Virus record (IMG/VR): IMGVR_UViG_3300010430_006923
Location: 1 to 36,926 of that record
Source: a virus
DNA: 36,926 nucleotides
Strand: one strand, 5' to 3'
The notes beneath the pieces were generated by a model. The model made no database searches and was not told the DNA's origin. It saw only the letters and a list, made by a program, of their open reading frames with translations. Both the position numbers and the translations under genes were made by a program. Below, one piece after another: positions 7,515-15,571 of the stretch. Each line of letters opens with the position of its first letter. The stretch's first letter is position 1.

Positions 7515-9371
7515 TCAATTCAAAGTCGCCTTGACCCTCCCCGAGTCGTCGGTCTTCAGAGTGGCTTTGGCCCGCCCGGTGGCGTCACTCTTGAGCGGGC
7601 TGGACGGAGGGGAGGAGGTCAGCGTTGCTGTGACGACGGGCGTCTTGCTTGCCCGCAGCGCAAATGCTTTGGCCGTCACGTCTCCGCTGCTGATCGTCGC
7701 TTCGTAGGGGGCTTCGTTGTCAACGGTGTGTGGGATTTTGTCTACAAAAAACACCACCCAGCGAGTATCGCCGTCTGGATTGACTTCATAGTCGTTGCCG
7801 TCCTGCGAAATGGTCGCTTCGGTGAGCGGGACGTGATCCGCTGGATACGCCCCGATGTCGGGGGTTGCGTCATCCCCATAGTAAACTAGATCGTCGTCTT
7901 CCCAAGAGAGCTCCGAATCTACCGTGATTCTGTCGCCACTGATCGACACGATTCTACGCACGTCCGTGCCGATGGTGATCGTGTCACCCAATATAAGGTT
8001 TCCGCCGTATTGATCAATCGCGGTATTGTCCCCCCTGAAGAATCCGGCGTCGTCAACATCAAAGCTAGTACCAGTGCCAGACGTTTCGTTTACCGCCGTC
8101 AAAGCGACCGCGTTGTCCGTAGCATTCGAAGACGCGCCGAGAGTGAAATCGTCGCCAGCCACGTCGTTGAAATCAGGGTCGGCATTGTCCTGCGAGGTTA
8201 CTTGGTCTATCCACCGGCTTATTACCGTATCAAAAGTAATCGGGCCGTCTGGATCATAGGCTAGGTTCCCGTTGATGAAAACGCTCCCCTCGCTGTAATA
8301 GACTTCGACATTGGTCGACTGCGATGTCCCCCACGACTCGTACTCGATATTGTTGAAAATGTGGGTGTTGTTTACGCCCGTGGTGATTAGGACCAGCCCT
8401 CTATCCTGCGTAGGGGCTCCGCGCAGCAACTCTATCGAGTCATTGTGATACCACCGAGTATAGCTGATGTCGCCCTCGAAAGCCTGATTGATGCTCGCAG
8501 AAGAGCCCGTGTTGTGCCAGATGTTCCCCCGGAAGATGTTTTCCGTCATTGGCCCGCCGCCCGCGACCGAATTGCTTATGTTTGTCGGGTGCTCGTCCGG
8601 CTCACTTGCGCCGGTGCCCTCCTGAAACGTCGCCTCGAATAGATTGTACTCCAAGCCAAGACTGGAAGAGCCCGACTGGAACACGTCCGAGTGCCCGCCC
8701 TCATCCTCGCTCAACCTGACCGTGTAGTTGTTCAGGAAGCGATTTCGGTCGCCCTTTATTGTCATGGCGTCGGGCAGAATATAGTCGAATGTATTGTGAG
8801 CGACGATGTTATCGACACCGCTAATGTTGACCCCGACCGCGCTGCCGCTGCCCCCTAGTCCGATGTCTATAAATGTATTGCCAATGATGAGACAATTATT
8901 GAGCACGTCGCTCGACCCCTGCCGGATGCCGTTCACCCTACCGTGCGTAGCAATGTTGTTCCAGATCTCCAGATAGGAGCAGGTGCCCGTAGTCAGTATA
9001 TTCGCCTGCTCCTGCGTGCCCGATGTGTCCCCGTCCGCATAGGCGTCTATCGTAAACCCGATTATGCGGATGTAGTGCATATTGGTGAGCGTCCAAGTGT
9101 CCGTCACCGCCACGCCATCGGCTACAAAGGTTATGGGGTTGCCAGCAGTTCCGGTCACCGCTGGCGTGACGTTCTCGACAAAGGTGCCCGCCTGAACGCG
9201 GATGGTGTCACCCGCTGCAACATTGTCCGCAGCGTAGTCGACATTTCGCCACGCTCCGCCGCTTGAGTTGGTCGTCCCCGCATTCCCGTTGTCGCCATCC
9301 GTCCGGACATAGTAAGTAGTTTGCGCGTACAACGAGCTGGCAAGTATTAGGTATAAAATTACAGATCTCAT
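7515..9371 (-). CDS. Right-handed parallel beta-helix protein with Sec signal peptide
   Basis: A 618-residue beta-helix protein in the tail-fibre position. It begins with a textbook type I signal peptide, MRSVILYLILASSLYA, probably cut before QTTYYV. The next part (TYYVRTDGDNGNAGT, GDTIRVQAGTFVENV) is the entry motif of pectate-lyase-like beta-helices (chondroitinase B / PL6 and DUF1565-like proteins). Many short strands rich in Asn and Ile follow (NNIATHG, NTFIDIG, NNYTVRL). The C-terminus has two copies of an 11-residue unit, LKSDATGRAKA and LKTDDSGRVKA. It may be a receptor-binding or polysaccharide-degrading spike, or a protein truly secreted during infection. The start overlaps the previous stop by one base. 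GC is lower than in the head genes. Catalytic residues cannot be assigned. Confidence 0.75.
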   Translation of the reverse strand: MRSVILYLILASSLYAQTTYYVRTDGDNGNAGTTNSSGGAWRNVDYAADNVAAGDTIRVQAGTFVENVTPAVTGTAGNPITFVADGVAVTDTWTLTNMHYIRIIGFTIDAYADGDTSGTQEQANILTTGTCSYLEIWNNIATHGRVNGIRQGSSDVLNNCLIIGNTFIDIGLGGSGSAVGVNISGVDNIVAHNTFDYILPDAMTIKGDRNRFLNNYTVRLSEDEGGHSDVFQSGSSSLGLEYNLFEATFQEGTGASEPDEHPTNISNSVAGGGPMTENIFRGNIWHNTGSSASINQAFEGDISYTRWYHNDSIELLRGAPTQDRGLVLITTGVNNTHIFNNIEYESWGTSQSTNVEVYYSEGSVFINGNLAYDPDGPITFDTVISRWIDQVTSQDNADPDFNDVAGDDFTLGASSNATDNAVALTAVNETSGTGTSFDVDDAGFFRGDNTAIDQYGGNLILGDTITIGTDVRRIVSISGDRITVDSELSWEDDDLVYYGDDATPDIGAYPADHVPLTEATISQDGNDYEVNPDGDTRWVVFFVDKIPHTVDNEAPYEATISSGDVTAKAFALRASKTPVVTATLTSSPPSSPLKSDATGRAKATLKTDDSGRVKATLN

Positions 9372-10003
9372 CAGTTCGAGTAGAGTCGCAGTCTAAATGG
9401 CAGATTAGAACCGTCCGAAGACCAAGGCCCGACGCCGTTCGCATCGTAGGCCAGCCGGTCTGAGGCATCGCCCCCGTTTGTGTATTCCCAATGCACGTAG
9501 TTGCCCGAATCCGCAGCGTCCGCATGGATGACGACCCAGTAGGTCGTAGCGTCGGAAAGCACGGCAGATATGCCCGTAAATTCGACCCACTCAAACGTGC
9601 TGCCGATCGTGCTCGCGTCCACCGCATCGCTCGCCGTCCCCACCAGCGATCCGGGTTCACCCGAACTGTCGTCGTAAATCGAGACCGTTAGGTCTTGAGT
9701 AGGTGAGCCGACCGATTTTAAGGAGAGTTCGACTTTACAGACAGTGTAAGCGCTGGTCGTATCAATGTTCCCAGCCCGGTATTGATAAAATGAATGCGAG
9801 CCGACGTTGCCTTGCGAGGTGCCCGTATTCTCCTCGGAGTCCTGCGCGGTAGAGCAGCCTCCGCCCGCGCTAGCGATCGTTTGACCTCCGATTTCCGAGT
9901 ATCCTGTCAGATCGAGAGTCGAGGTCGCTATTCCCCCAATCTCGTCAATGTCCGCGAAGAGCGGCAAGGCGAGAGCCGCCCAAATCAGTATCAGCTTTCT
10001 CAT
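9371..10003 (-). CDS. Secreted jelly-roll-like protein (choice-of-anchor R type)
   Basis: A 210-residue protein with a clear signal peptide, MRKLILIWAALALPLFA, cut before DIDEIGG. The mature part has alternating beta strands ending in LTVSIYDDSSGEPGSLVG and DATTYWVVIHADAADSGN. This is the pattern of the choice-of-anchor R family and related carbohydrate-binding-like beta sandwiches of secreted bacterial proteins. Two cysteines (CSTAQ, TVCKV) could form a disulfide in an oxidising compartment. It sits between two other signal-peptide-bearing genes and overlaps each by a single base (TAATG, TGATG), so the three are co-translated. It might be a fibre tip or chaperone of the beta-helix protein; the biochemical role is unknown. 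Confidence 0.7.
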   Translation of the reverse strand: MRKLILIWAALALPLFADIDEIGGIATSTLDLTGYSEIGGQTIASAGGGCSTAQDSEENTGTSQGNVGSHSFYQYRAGNIDTTSAYTVCKVELSLKSVGSPTQDLTVSIYDDSSGEPGSLVGTASDAVDASTIGSTFEWVEFTGISAVLSDATTYWVVIHADAADSGNYVHWEYTNGGDASDRLAYDANGVGPWSSDGSNLPFRLRLYSN

Positions 10004-10986
10004 TACTCTACGGTTAATTCAAGCTTTCCGAAGTCGACGAAGATCACGTCGTCCGTAATGGCGAGGCCAATTTCCTTCACCGTGTCGGTACTGGTACTGG
10101 GAGCGGTTGCGGTTATCGCCCCCGGCGTGTCGCCCATGTAGAGCCTTTGGCCCGCCGTCCATGCCCATGCGTCGTTGCGCACGAAGCCTTCCCGGATGAT
10201 CGATATCGGGTTGCCGTCCGTTGTGGCCGCCGTCGCTAGGCCGAAGGCGAGCCGCGTGCCGGACCCGTCGGCATCCGCAAGCAGAAACTCGCCTGCCGTG
10301 CCGTCGAAGTAGACCACCTCCCATTGGGCGATGGTAGCCCCCCCGTTGAGCCCATCTAAGGTCGCGCCCGAGTAGCTGTCGTCAGCGTCCAGCGGTTCGC
10401 CCGCCGTCTCGCTTGCGGAATAGGAGAGGTTGAGCGAGTCGGCCTTGCCCAGCACGTAGTCAGCCAGCTCGGATGCGTCGATTTTTTTAAGCACCCCTGA
10501 GTCGTCATACACAAACTCGTCGTCGTCGTCGGGCACGCCGTCCGCGGTCTGGCCGGTGATGTCGGAGCTTGAAAAGGCCGATCCTGTAACCGCAGACCAC
10601 CTCGGATTCGCCCCGGAGCCCTGCGTCTCCAGATAGTGGCCGCTAGTGCCCGGAATCAAAGGTATCCAGTCGGTGCCGTCAAAATACATGATGTCCCCTT
10701 GGGTGGCAGTCATGCTCTTGATGTCCTCAAGGTAGGCATGGAAGCCCTGAACCGTCGTCCCAATGGCGGAAAGGTCGATCTTCAGATCCAGGGCCGCCTG
10801 CTGGGCCGTCGACACCGGCTTGCTGGCGTCGGAGGTGTTGTCGAGGTTGCTGTCTGCGACAATTCCGCTACCGCCAAGAAGCTCGTCGAAGGTGTCGATC
10901 CGGGATCGCGTTATGAGATCCTGTTCCGCAGTCTGCCCGAAGGCGAGCGTCGCCAGGAACGGCAAAAGGAGTATTAGCTTTTTCAT
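10003..10986 (-). CDS. Tail-fibre-like protein with Sec signal peptide
   Basis: A 327-residue protein that combines a Sec signal peptide (MKKLILLLPFLATLAFG, cut before QTAEQD) with typical phage fibre sequence. SDASKPVSTAQQAALDLK is the linker repeat of many tail fibres. GDIMYFDGTDWIPLIPG and later GQRLYMGDTPGAIT occur in fibre and decoration proteins. No catalytic motif is visible. The first three codons (MKK) and hydrophobic core leave little doubt about the signal. The ATG overlaps the stop of the upstream gene (ATGA). It is first of the secreted trio. Either the signal is used, sending a fibre-like protein to the periplasm or cell surface, or it is a hydrophobic anchor removed during assembly. 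Confidence 0.75.
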   Translation of the reverse strand: MKKLILLLPFLATLAFGQTAEQDLITRSRIDTFDELLGGSGIVADSNLDNTSDASKPVSTAQQAALDLKIDLSAIGTTVQGFHAYLEDIKSMTATQGDIMYFDGTDWIPLIPGTSGHYLETQGSGANPRWSAVTGSAFSSSDITGQTADGVPDDDDEFVYDDSGVLKKIDASELADYVLGKADSLNLSYSASETAGEPLDADDSYSGATLDGLNGGATIAQWEVVYFDGTAGEFLLADADGSGTRLAFGLATAATTDGNPISIIREGFVRNDAWAWTAGQRLYMGDTPGAITATAPSTSTDTVKEIGLAITDDVIFVDFGKLELTVE

Positions 10987-11294
10987 GTTATGGTGTAATT
11001 GGAGGCGTGCGTCTCCAGGTCTGCTATGGTTAGAGTTTCGTTGGTCAGGGCCGTGTTGAGCGCGGCTCCGTCCGCCAGGTTGAAAGTGGTCGCGTCGAAG
11101 AAGACGAAGTTGGACATGGCGTTGAACTGGGCGTCCGGGATCGCGTTCAGGTTCTGGACGCGGATCAGCTCTGACTGGTAGTTGTCCCAGGTGAGTTGCG
11201 TTTCCGCTACCGCCGGCGCCGCGAAGCGCACCGGCTCGTCTACCTCCGAAACCGGGCTTTCGAAAACCTGCAGTATGGCCGGGACGAGGATCAT
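10983..11294 (-). CDS. Hypothetical tail-region protein
   Basis: A 103-residue protein that I do not recognise. It is mostly polar and alpha-helical in look, with the stretch ELIRVQNLNAIPDAQFNAMSNFVFFDATTF and a C-terminus rich in Thr, Asn and Ala. It has no signal peptide or membrane segment. It overlaps its upstream neighbour by four bases and is itself overlapped by four bases by the signal-peptide-bearing fibre gene, so it belongs to the tail operon. The position between tape measure and fibres suggests a small tail or fibre-attachment protein. Confidence 0.65.
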   Translation of the reverse strand: MILVPAILQVFESPVSEVDEPVRFAAPAVAETQLTWDNYQSELIRVQNLNAIPDAQFNAMSNFVFFDATTFNLADGAALNTALTNETLTIADLETHASNYTIT

Positions 11295-11602
11295 TTGCGC
11301 AGGGCGGTGGAGAGGGTCACGTCCAGCGTGGTGCCTCCGGCGAGCGTCTTGGTCTCGATCTGGATGTCGAACCCGCGCTCGACTAGGAGGTTCTCGAAGT
11401 CGTCACCGGTGTAGGTCTTGATGAGGTGCCAATTCCCGTTGAGGATGGCCCCGTTTCCGTCCACCGCGCCGACAGAGACTTCCACGGATCCGCCGGACCC
11501 GGTGAGGCCGGTTATCAGGATCGACGACGTCCCGCCGGGATTGCGGTAGCGCTTGGCGGTGTTCTCCGCCGACTGGTTGAAAATTACGTTTGCTGCTGAC
11601 AT
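11291..11602 (-). CDS. Hypothetical tail protein following the tape measure
   Basis: A 103-residue protein of unknown family. The sequence has strand-forming segments (SSILITGLTGSGGSVEVSVGAV, FDIQIETKTLAGGTTLDVTL), so a small beta-sandwich is likely. It is the first gene after the tape measure, 19 bases downstream of its stop. This is the place of lambda gpM-like or distal tail proteins in other phages, but I see no motif linking it to them. The leader before ATG 11602 (AATACCAAT) has no Shine-Dalgarno sequence, as for several other late genes here. Confidence 0.65.
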   Translation of the reverse strand: MSAANVIFNQSAENTAKRYRNPGGTSSILITGLTGSGGSVEVSVGAVDGNGAILNGNWHLIKTYTGDDFENLLVERGFDIQIETKTLAGGTTLDVTLSTALRK

Positions 11603-11621
11603 ATTGGTATTGGATGAATGG

Positions 11622-13835
11622 TTACACGCCGAAGAGCTCGGCCCGGTTGTTGCGGACGATGTCCATGATTCTCGCCTCGTCGTCGCTCAGGGCGGCGGCC
11701 CGCTGGGCCGTTCGCCGGTCGTCGACGATGATGGGCAGCCGGGATGCCCCGGAGCCGGTTCCGGCCCGCTGGGGGGCCTCGGCCACGAGCCCTCCGGAGA
11801 AGTAGCCGGGCAGCTGCTTGCGGCGGCGGATCTCGTCCAGAGACGCCACCCCCACCGTGCGCACGGTGGCCGCGTCGAGCACGTACTCCCCACGGTGGAC
11901 GATCCCCGCCGGCTCGTACTTGCCCCCGGGGCCCGTGTATCCGCCTTTGGCGAACGAGGACGCCGCGAAAGCGAAGAGGGCGGAAAGCGCCGCCAGTCCG
12001 GCGATCGCCGCAATGCCGAAACTGGCCCCGGACGCGGCGGCAGCAGCCGGAGCGTAGGCGGCAGCGTCCGCAGCGCCCTTGGCCTTGTTCTCGATCGTGT
12101 CGGCAGCTTTGGCCGCTTTCGATGCGGCGCGCTGCTTGGCCAGATTCTGGACGAAGGCGATGGTCTGGTCTCCCAGAGCGGTGGTCACCCGGTTGCGGAT
12201 CACGTCCGATATGCCGGTGAAGATTCCCGAAAGCCCCCGCGCCTTTCCTGCCACCACGTCCACCGCGCCGCCCACTCCCGTGCGGAGGGAATCCTCCAGC
12301 ACGCTGGTCTGGGCAGTGGCCCCGGCAAGGGCCCCTCCCACGTCGGGAGAATCGCCGTCGCCGGGGGCGGAGCCGACAGTGGACGGGTCGAAACCCTGCC
12401 CTTGCGGGCCGAGCTCCCCGGCTGCGTCACGCGCGGCCACGTATTCATCGATTAGCGACACGAGCTTCTCGGTAGCGGACTGGCCGTCCTCGGTGGACAA
12501 GGTCAGGTCCTTCTGCACTCCGAGCATTTCCCGGAGCTTGTCGGAGCCGGTGTCGATGAGTGTAAGCATTTGACTGCGGACAGCCGTCATCTTCTCGGTG
12601 ACTTGCGCGTGGGCTTCCTCGAGAGTGATCGCCTTGGCTACTTCCGCATTCCCTAACTCAACTCGCTTCAACGCGAGCTCAGGTAGCGGATCAAGGCCAA
12701 TCGTGGATCTTACTTTATTGGATACCGCAACTAGCCTATTGTATCCATCTTCTAAATGCCCAAAGAGCAAATTGATCGGTGTCGTAGCTACTCGAAGCAA
12801 TGAGTTTAGAAGTTTCTGCTCAAATACGTCGATCTCAGAGTATGATTTAAGCATCACAGCTCCCAGAAAATCCACAAACACTCCAACACGGTTTAGAATA
12901 GCCTTCAGGAAGACGCTCCCAAGAGTAATGAAACCCTCCGTGTAGCGGCCCGGGTTGGTCAGCTCGCTGGCGAAGTCCTTCATCACGCTTTGCGTCGCCC
13001 GGGTCCCCTGCTCGAAGCCCGCCTGCAAGACGAGGGAGATGAGGTTGAGGATCGTGCCGTCCTTGAACGACTGGAAAGAGAGGTTGATGAAGGCGCCGAT
13101 GCGCTGGCCCACCTGGGTGAAGTCGAAATTGTTGAGCCGCTCCAGCGGCGCCGAGAGAGAGCTGCCTATCTGGTCGATCACCCCGGCGAAGAGCTGCCGG
13201 GACTTGGTCTCGAACCGGCCCACCAGCGTGTTGATGCGCTCGAAGAGCACCGCGTTTCTCTCCAGCACGGTCGGGTACTCGCCCAGCGCCTTGGCCGCGT
13301 CGGAAAACGCTTCCTTGTTCTCGAACAGGGCGAAGAGCTCGCCCGCGCTCGTGTCCAGAAGATCCATCGCGGCCCGGGTTTTGATGGTCTGGTCCTCGGT
13401 ATTGGCCAGGGCTTCGGCCACCACCTGGAAGCGGTCGAACTTGCTCAGCCCGACCAGGTCGGACGGGTTCAGGTTGATCGACTCCAGGGACTTGCGGTAG
13501 GAGTTGTTGCCCTCGGTGGCGATCTGCGTCCGGCGGGTCAGCCGGTCCAGGGTGATGCCCACCGAGTTGGCGGAGGCACCGTTGTCCTTGAAGGCCCGGC
13601 GCATGAGCAGCAGGTCCGAGACGGTCTCCCCCGTGCGCCGGTTGAGATGCAGCATTTGCGACCCCAGGGAGATGATGTCCTTGCTGCCGCCGATGGCCTG
13701 CCGAACGCTAGCGTACGCGCCCACGAGGCCGATGAGCCCGGTGGCCAGCCTGCCGACGCCGCGAATCGCCCCCTGGATGCCGCGCATCTTGGAGTTGAGG
13801 GCTATGAGGACGTCTACTTTGGATTGGGTGGCCAT
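11622..13835 (-). CDS. Tail tape measure protein
   Basis: A 737-residue tape measure protein that sets tail length and is ejected during infection. Evidence is its length and place directly after the two-frame chaperone genes. It has long helical, Ala-rich stretches and hydrophobic segments near residues 25-45 and 590-625. The C-terminal signature [23 protein letters not shown] lies at about 625-650, as in many siphovirus tape measures. By the usual relation of about 0.15 nm per residue the tail would be roughly 110 nm. Residues about 300-395 come from a markedly lower-GC segment (about 12640-12940), a sign of an exchanged module. The leader has no Shine-Dalgarno site. Confidence 0.88.
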   Translation of the reverse strand: MATQSKVDVLIALNSKMRGIQGAIRGVGRLATGLIGLVGAYASVRQAIGGSKDIISLGSQMLHLNRRTGETVSDLLLMRRAFKDNGASANSVGITLDRLTRRTQIATEGNNSYRKSLESINLNPSDLVGLSKFDRFQVVAEALANTEDQTIKTRAAMDLLDTSAGELFALFENKEAFSDAAKALGEYPTVLERNAVLFERINTLVGRFETKSRQLFAGVIDQIGSSLSAPLERLNNFDFTQVGQRIGAFINLSFQSFKDGTILNLISLVLQAGFEQGTRATQSVMKDFASELTNPGRYTEGFITLGSVFLKAILNRVGVFVDFLGAVMLKSYSEIDVFEQKLLNSLLRVATTPINLLFGHLEDGYNRLVAVSNKVRSTIGLDPLPELALKRVELGNAEVAKAITLEEAHAQVTEKMTAVRSQMLTLIDTGSDKLREMLGVQKDLTLSTEDGQSATEKLVSLIDEYVAARDAAGELGPQGQGFDPSTVGSAPGDGDSPDVGGALAGATAQTSVLEDSLRTGVGGAVDVVAGKARGLSGIFTGISDVIRNRVTTALGDQTIAFVQNLAKQRAASKAAKAADTIENKAKGAADAAAYAPAAAAASGASFGIAAIAGLAALSALFAFAASSFAKGGYTGPGGKYEPAGIVHRGEYVLDAATVRTVGVASLDEIRRRKQLPGYFSGGLVAEAPQRAGTGSGASRLPIIVDDRRTAQRAAALSDDEARIMDIVRNNRAELFGV

Positions 13836-13845
13836 GGTGGGTTTG

Positions 13846-14534
13846 CTACTTGCCTACGCGCTCGTCGATCAGGTCCTCCAGAGGGACGGCATCGGCCGGG
13901 ACCGCGGACTCGAAAGGAGGCAGTGGCGCGTCCGCGACCCGGCGCAGGGCTGCTAGAAAGTCTTGCTTGTCCCCGAGCGCAGCGGCTCGGCTTAGTAGGG
14001 ATGTCTCGATCATATCAATACGCTTCCGGCTGGAGTGCCGCTCGATTTGCTGGGCTATTTCCGCGAATGTCAGGTCCTCCTTTACTCGGGTGACGGTCTG
14101 CCCGAGGATGTCCGCGAGCTCGAGGGCGAGGTCGTGGACCCATTCGAGGAGAGTCGTTCGGCCAGGTTCGGGAACCGCTTCTCGGTCTCCGCGCCCGCCT
14201 CCGCCAGCATCAGCTGGGTTTCGGCCCATCTCTGGGCCCCGGTAAAATTTAGCTCCACCGCCTTCGCCTTGATCTCCTGGACGGACTCGGGGTGCAGCGT
14301 GGCGCCCCACCCTTCCGGCTGGCCGCAAACCAGGTCGGCCAGCTTCTCGTCTTCGAAGGTCTCGAGCAGCAGGATGAACTGGGGGTAGCCGATCGCCCGC
14401 AGCAGGCGCGCCTTCACGCGCTCGGGCTTCCGCTTCGCGGAGAGGTAGCGCACTTCGACCGGTTCCCCCCCAGCCGCGATGACGTGGCCGGGGAGGTCCT
14501 TGGGCGTGGAGCGGAGCTTGGGCTTGGTGGGCAT
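13846..14534 (-). CDS. Tail assembly chaperone, frameshifted long form (gpGT-like)
   Basis: This is the predicted fusion made when ribosomes leave the shorter chaperone frame (14082-14534) and continue in the -1 frame to the stop at 13846. The second frame encodes a sensible helical domain ([48 protein letters not shown]) but has no good start of its own. A canonical A AAT TTT heptamer lies at 14244-14250; slipping there gives 97 residues plus 132 residues. The coding character, however, seems to switch only near 14150-14165. So the exact site is uncertain, and a sequencing indel or a +2 slip on CTCTC are alternatives. The position just before the tape measure is that of lambda G/T. Confidence 0.65.
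14082..14534 (-). CDS. Tail assembly chaperone, short form (gpG-like)
   Basis: A 150-residue protein between tail tube and tape measure, the position of lambda gpG. The N-terminal 125 residues are well-formed ([53 protein letters not shown]). The last 25 residues ([19 protein letters not shown]) look like an unselected reading frame, which supports the idea that the main product beyond this point is made in the other frame. Chaperones of this type coat the tape measure before tail tube polymerisation and are not in the virion. ATG 14534 follows a 31-base gap after the tail tube gene. Confidence 0.75.
   Translation of the reverse strand: MPTKPKLRSTPKDLPGHVIAAGGEPVEVRYLSAKRKPERVKARLLRAIGYPQFILLLETFEDEKLADLVCGQPEGWGATLHPESVQEIKAKAVELNFTGAQRWAETQLMLAEAGAETEKRFPNLAERLSSNGSTTSPSSSRTSSGRPSPE
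14244..14250 (-). other. Candidate -1 ribosomal slippery heptamer A AAT TTT
   Basis: On the coding strand the chaperone frame reads CTA AAT TTT ACC, which contains the classical X XXY YYZ heptamer A AAT TTT in the correct phase. Both tRNAs can re-pair after a one-base backward slip. From there the -1 frame is open to 13846. It is the best canonical site in the 247-base overlap of the two frames. I could not confirm a downstream pseudoknot by eye. Confidence 0.5.
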
Positions 14535-14565
14535 GAGTATACCTAACGAAAATCAGCTATAGAGA

Positions 14566-15141
14566 TCAGGCGGGAGCGGCGCCGGTGACGACGTCGAGAA
14601 CCGGGCCGTGCCAGTTGGACTTGGAAGGGTCCATCACGAACTCGACCGTGGCGTTGGAGGCGTTCTGCCCGTCGTGGGGCATGTCACCGAGGAGGGTCAC
14701 CGACACGTAGCACTTGACGATGCGCTTGGCGGACACCTCCACATTCGAGGTGGGAGTGGCGAAGGTGAGCTTGTTCTCCGGGTTGACGATGCCCATGAAC
14801 GCCCAGAAGTAGTACGTCTTGCCGGGGCTGAGGGTGTTGTTCTCCCCGAGCATCAGCTCCAGGAGGGCGTCCTTGATGTCCTTGACGTCTGCGGAGACCA
14901 GCGACACCGGCTTGACCTTGCGCTTTTCGGCCACGTAGACGGTGCCGTCGTTGGCCTGGTCGAGTATCTCCAGCTCGTCGGCGGAGATGTTGAGCGAGCT
15001 CTCCGGGGTGCGGCAGAAGGCGTCCGGGTAGGCGGCTTCGAGGGACGTGTAGTCGGTCACTCCCGTGATGTCAGGCTCCGCTACGGAGCCGGTGTCCCGC
15101 TTGAGCAGGATGAGAATCGAGCCTATGTGTGTGTCTGGCAT
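14566..15141 (-). CDS. Major tail (tube) protein
   Basis: A 191-residue protein with the length, beta-rich texture and position of a siphovirus tail tube subunit: two genes after the head-completion proteins and directly before the chaperone pair. Strand-like segments include KTYYFWAFMGIV, KLTFATPTSNVEVSA and RIVKCYVSVTLLGDM. The C-terminus ends in Ala-Pro-rich residues. ATG 15141 is preceded by two copies of ACACCA and no Shine-Dalgarno site. The tube protein polymerises around the tape measure from the tail tip. Assignment rests on context and size rather than a sharp motif. Confidence 0.75.
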   Translation of the reverse strand: MPDTHIGSILILLKRDTGSVAEPDITGVTDYTSLEAAYPDAFCRTPESSLNISADELEILDQANDGTVYVAEKRKVKPVSLVSADVKDIKDALLELMLGENNTLSPGKTYYFWAFMGIVNPENKLTFATPTSNVEVSAKRIVKCYVSVTLLGDMPHDGQNASNATVEFVMDPSKSNWHGPVLDVVTGAAPA

Positions 15142-15148
15142 GGTGTAT

Positions 15149-15571
15149 TCAATTTTTGGTGTTGGCGATTATATTTACAAAGTATACGTAGAGCCGGGAA
15201 TCCTCGCGCGACTCGGCTTCGATGGGCGGGTCGTCCTTGAGATACGGAGACGGGGATCCGGGAAAGTCTTCGGCGATGAGCCCCTTGAGGCACTGGGCGG
15301 CGATCTGGTAGACCGTCTTAGCGGTCTGGTTTCGGGGCCGGTCCTCGGCCACCACGATGGATACGTAGTTCTTGAGGCTCAGGTCCGACGGGTCCCCCAC
15401 GCTCTCGCCGTGGATGTAGGCCACGGAGAAGGACACCCCGTTGTCGTGGAGCGCCTTTCGGTGCAGCTCCTCGTAGTCGGGATCGTCATACGCGAGAGCC
15501 GTCAGCCCGTCGGGCTGGAAGATCTCGTCTATGCGGGCCACTACGGCCGGGATAAGCTCCTCGAGTGTCAT
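15149..15571 (-). CDS. Tail terminator / completion protein
   Basis: A 140-residue protein directly before the tail tube gene, the usual place of lambda gpU-like or DUF3168-like tail terminators. It is mixed alpha/beta and acidic: EELIPAVVARIDEIF at the start, VSFSVAYIHGESVG and LKNYVSIVVAEDRP in the middle, SRLYVYFVNIIA at the end. The N-terminal helix plus three strands fits the terminator fold. It overlaps the upstream gene by four bases (ATGA). Terminators cap the finished tail tube and bind the head connector. The role is inferred from order and size. Confidence 0.55.
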   Translation of the reverse strand: MTLEELIPAVVARIDEIFQPDGLTALAYDDPDYEELHRKALHDNGVSFSVAYIHGESVGDPSDLSLKNYVSIVVAEDRPRNQTAKTVYQIAAQCLKGLIAEDFPGSPSPYLKDDPPIEAESREDSRLYVYFVNIIANTKN

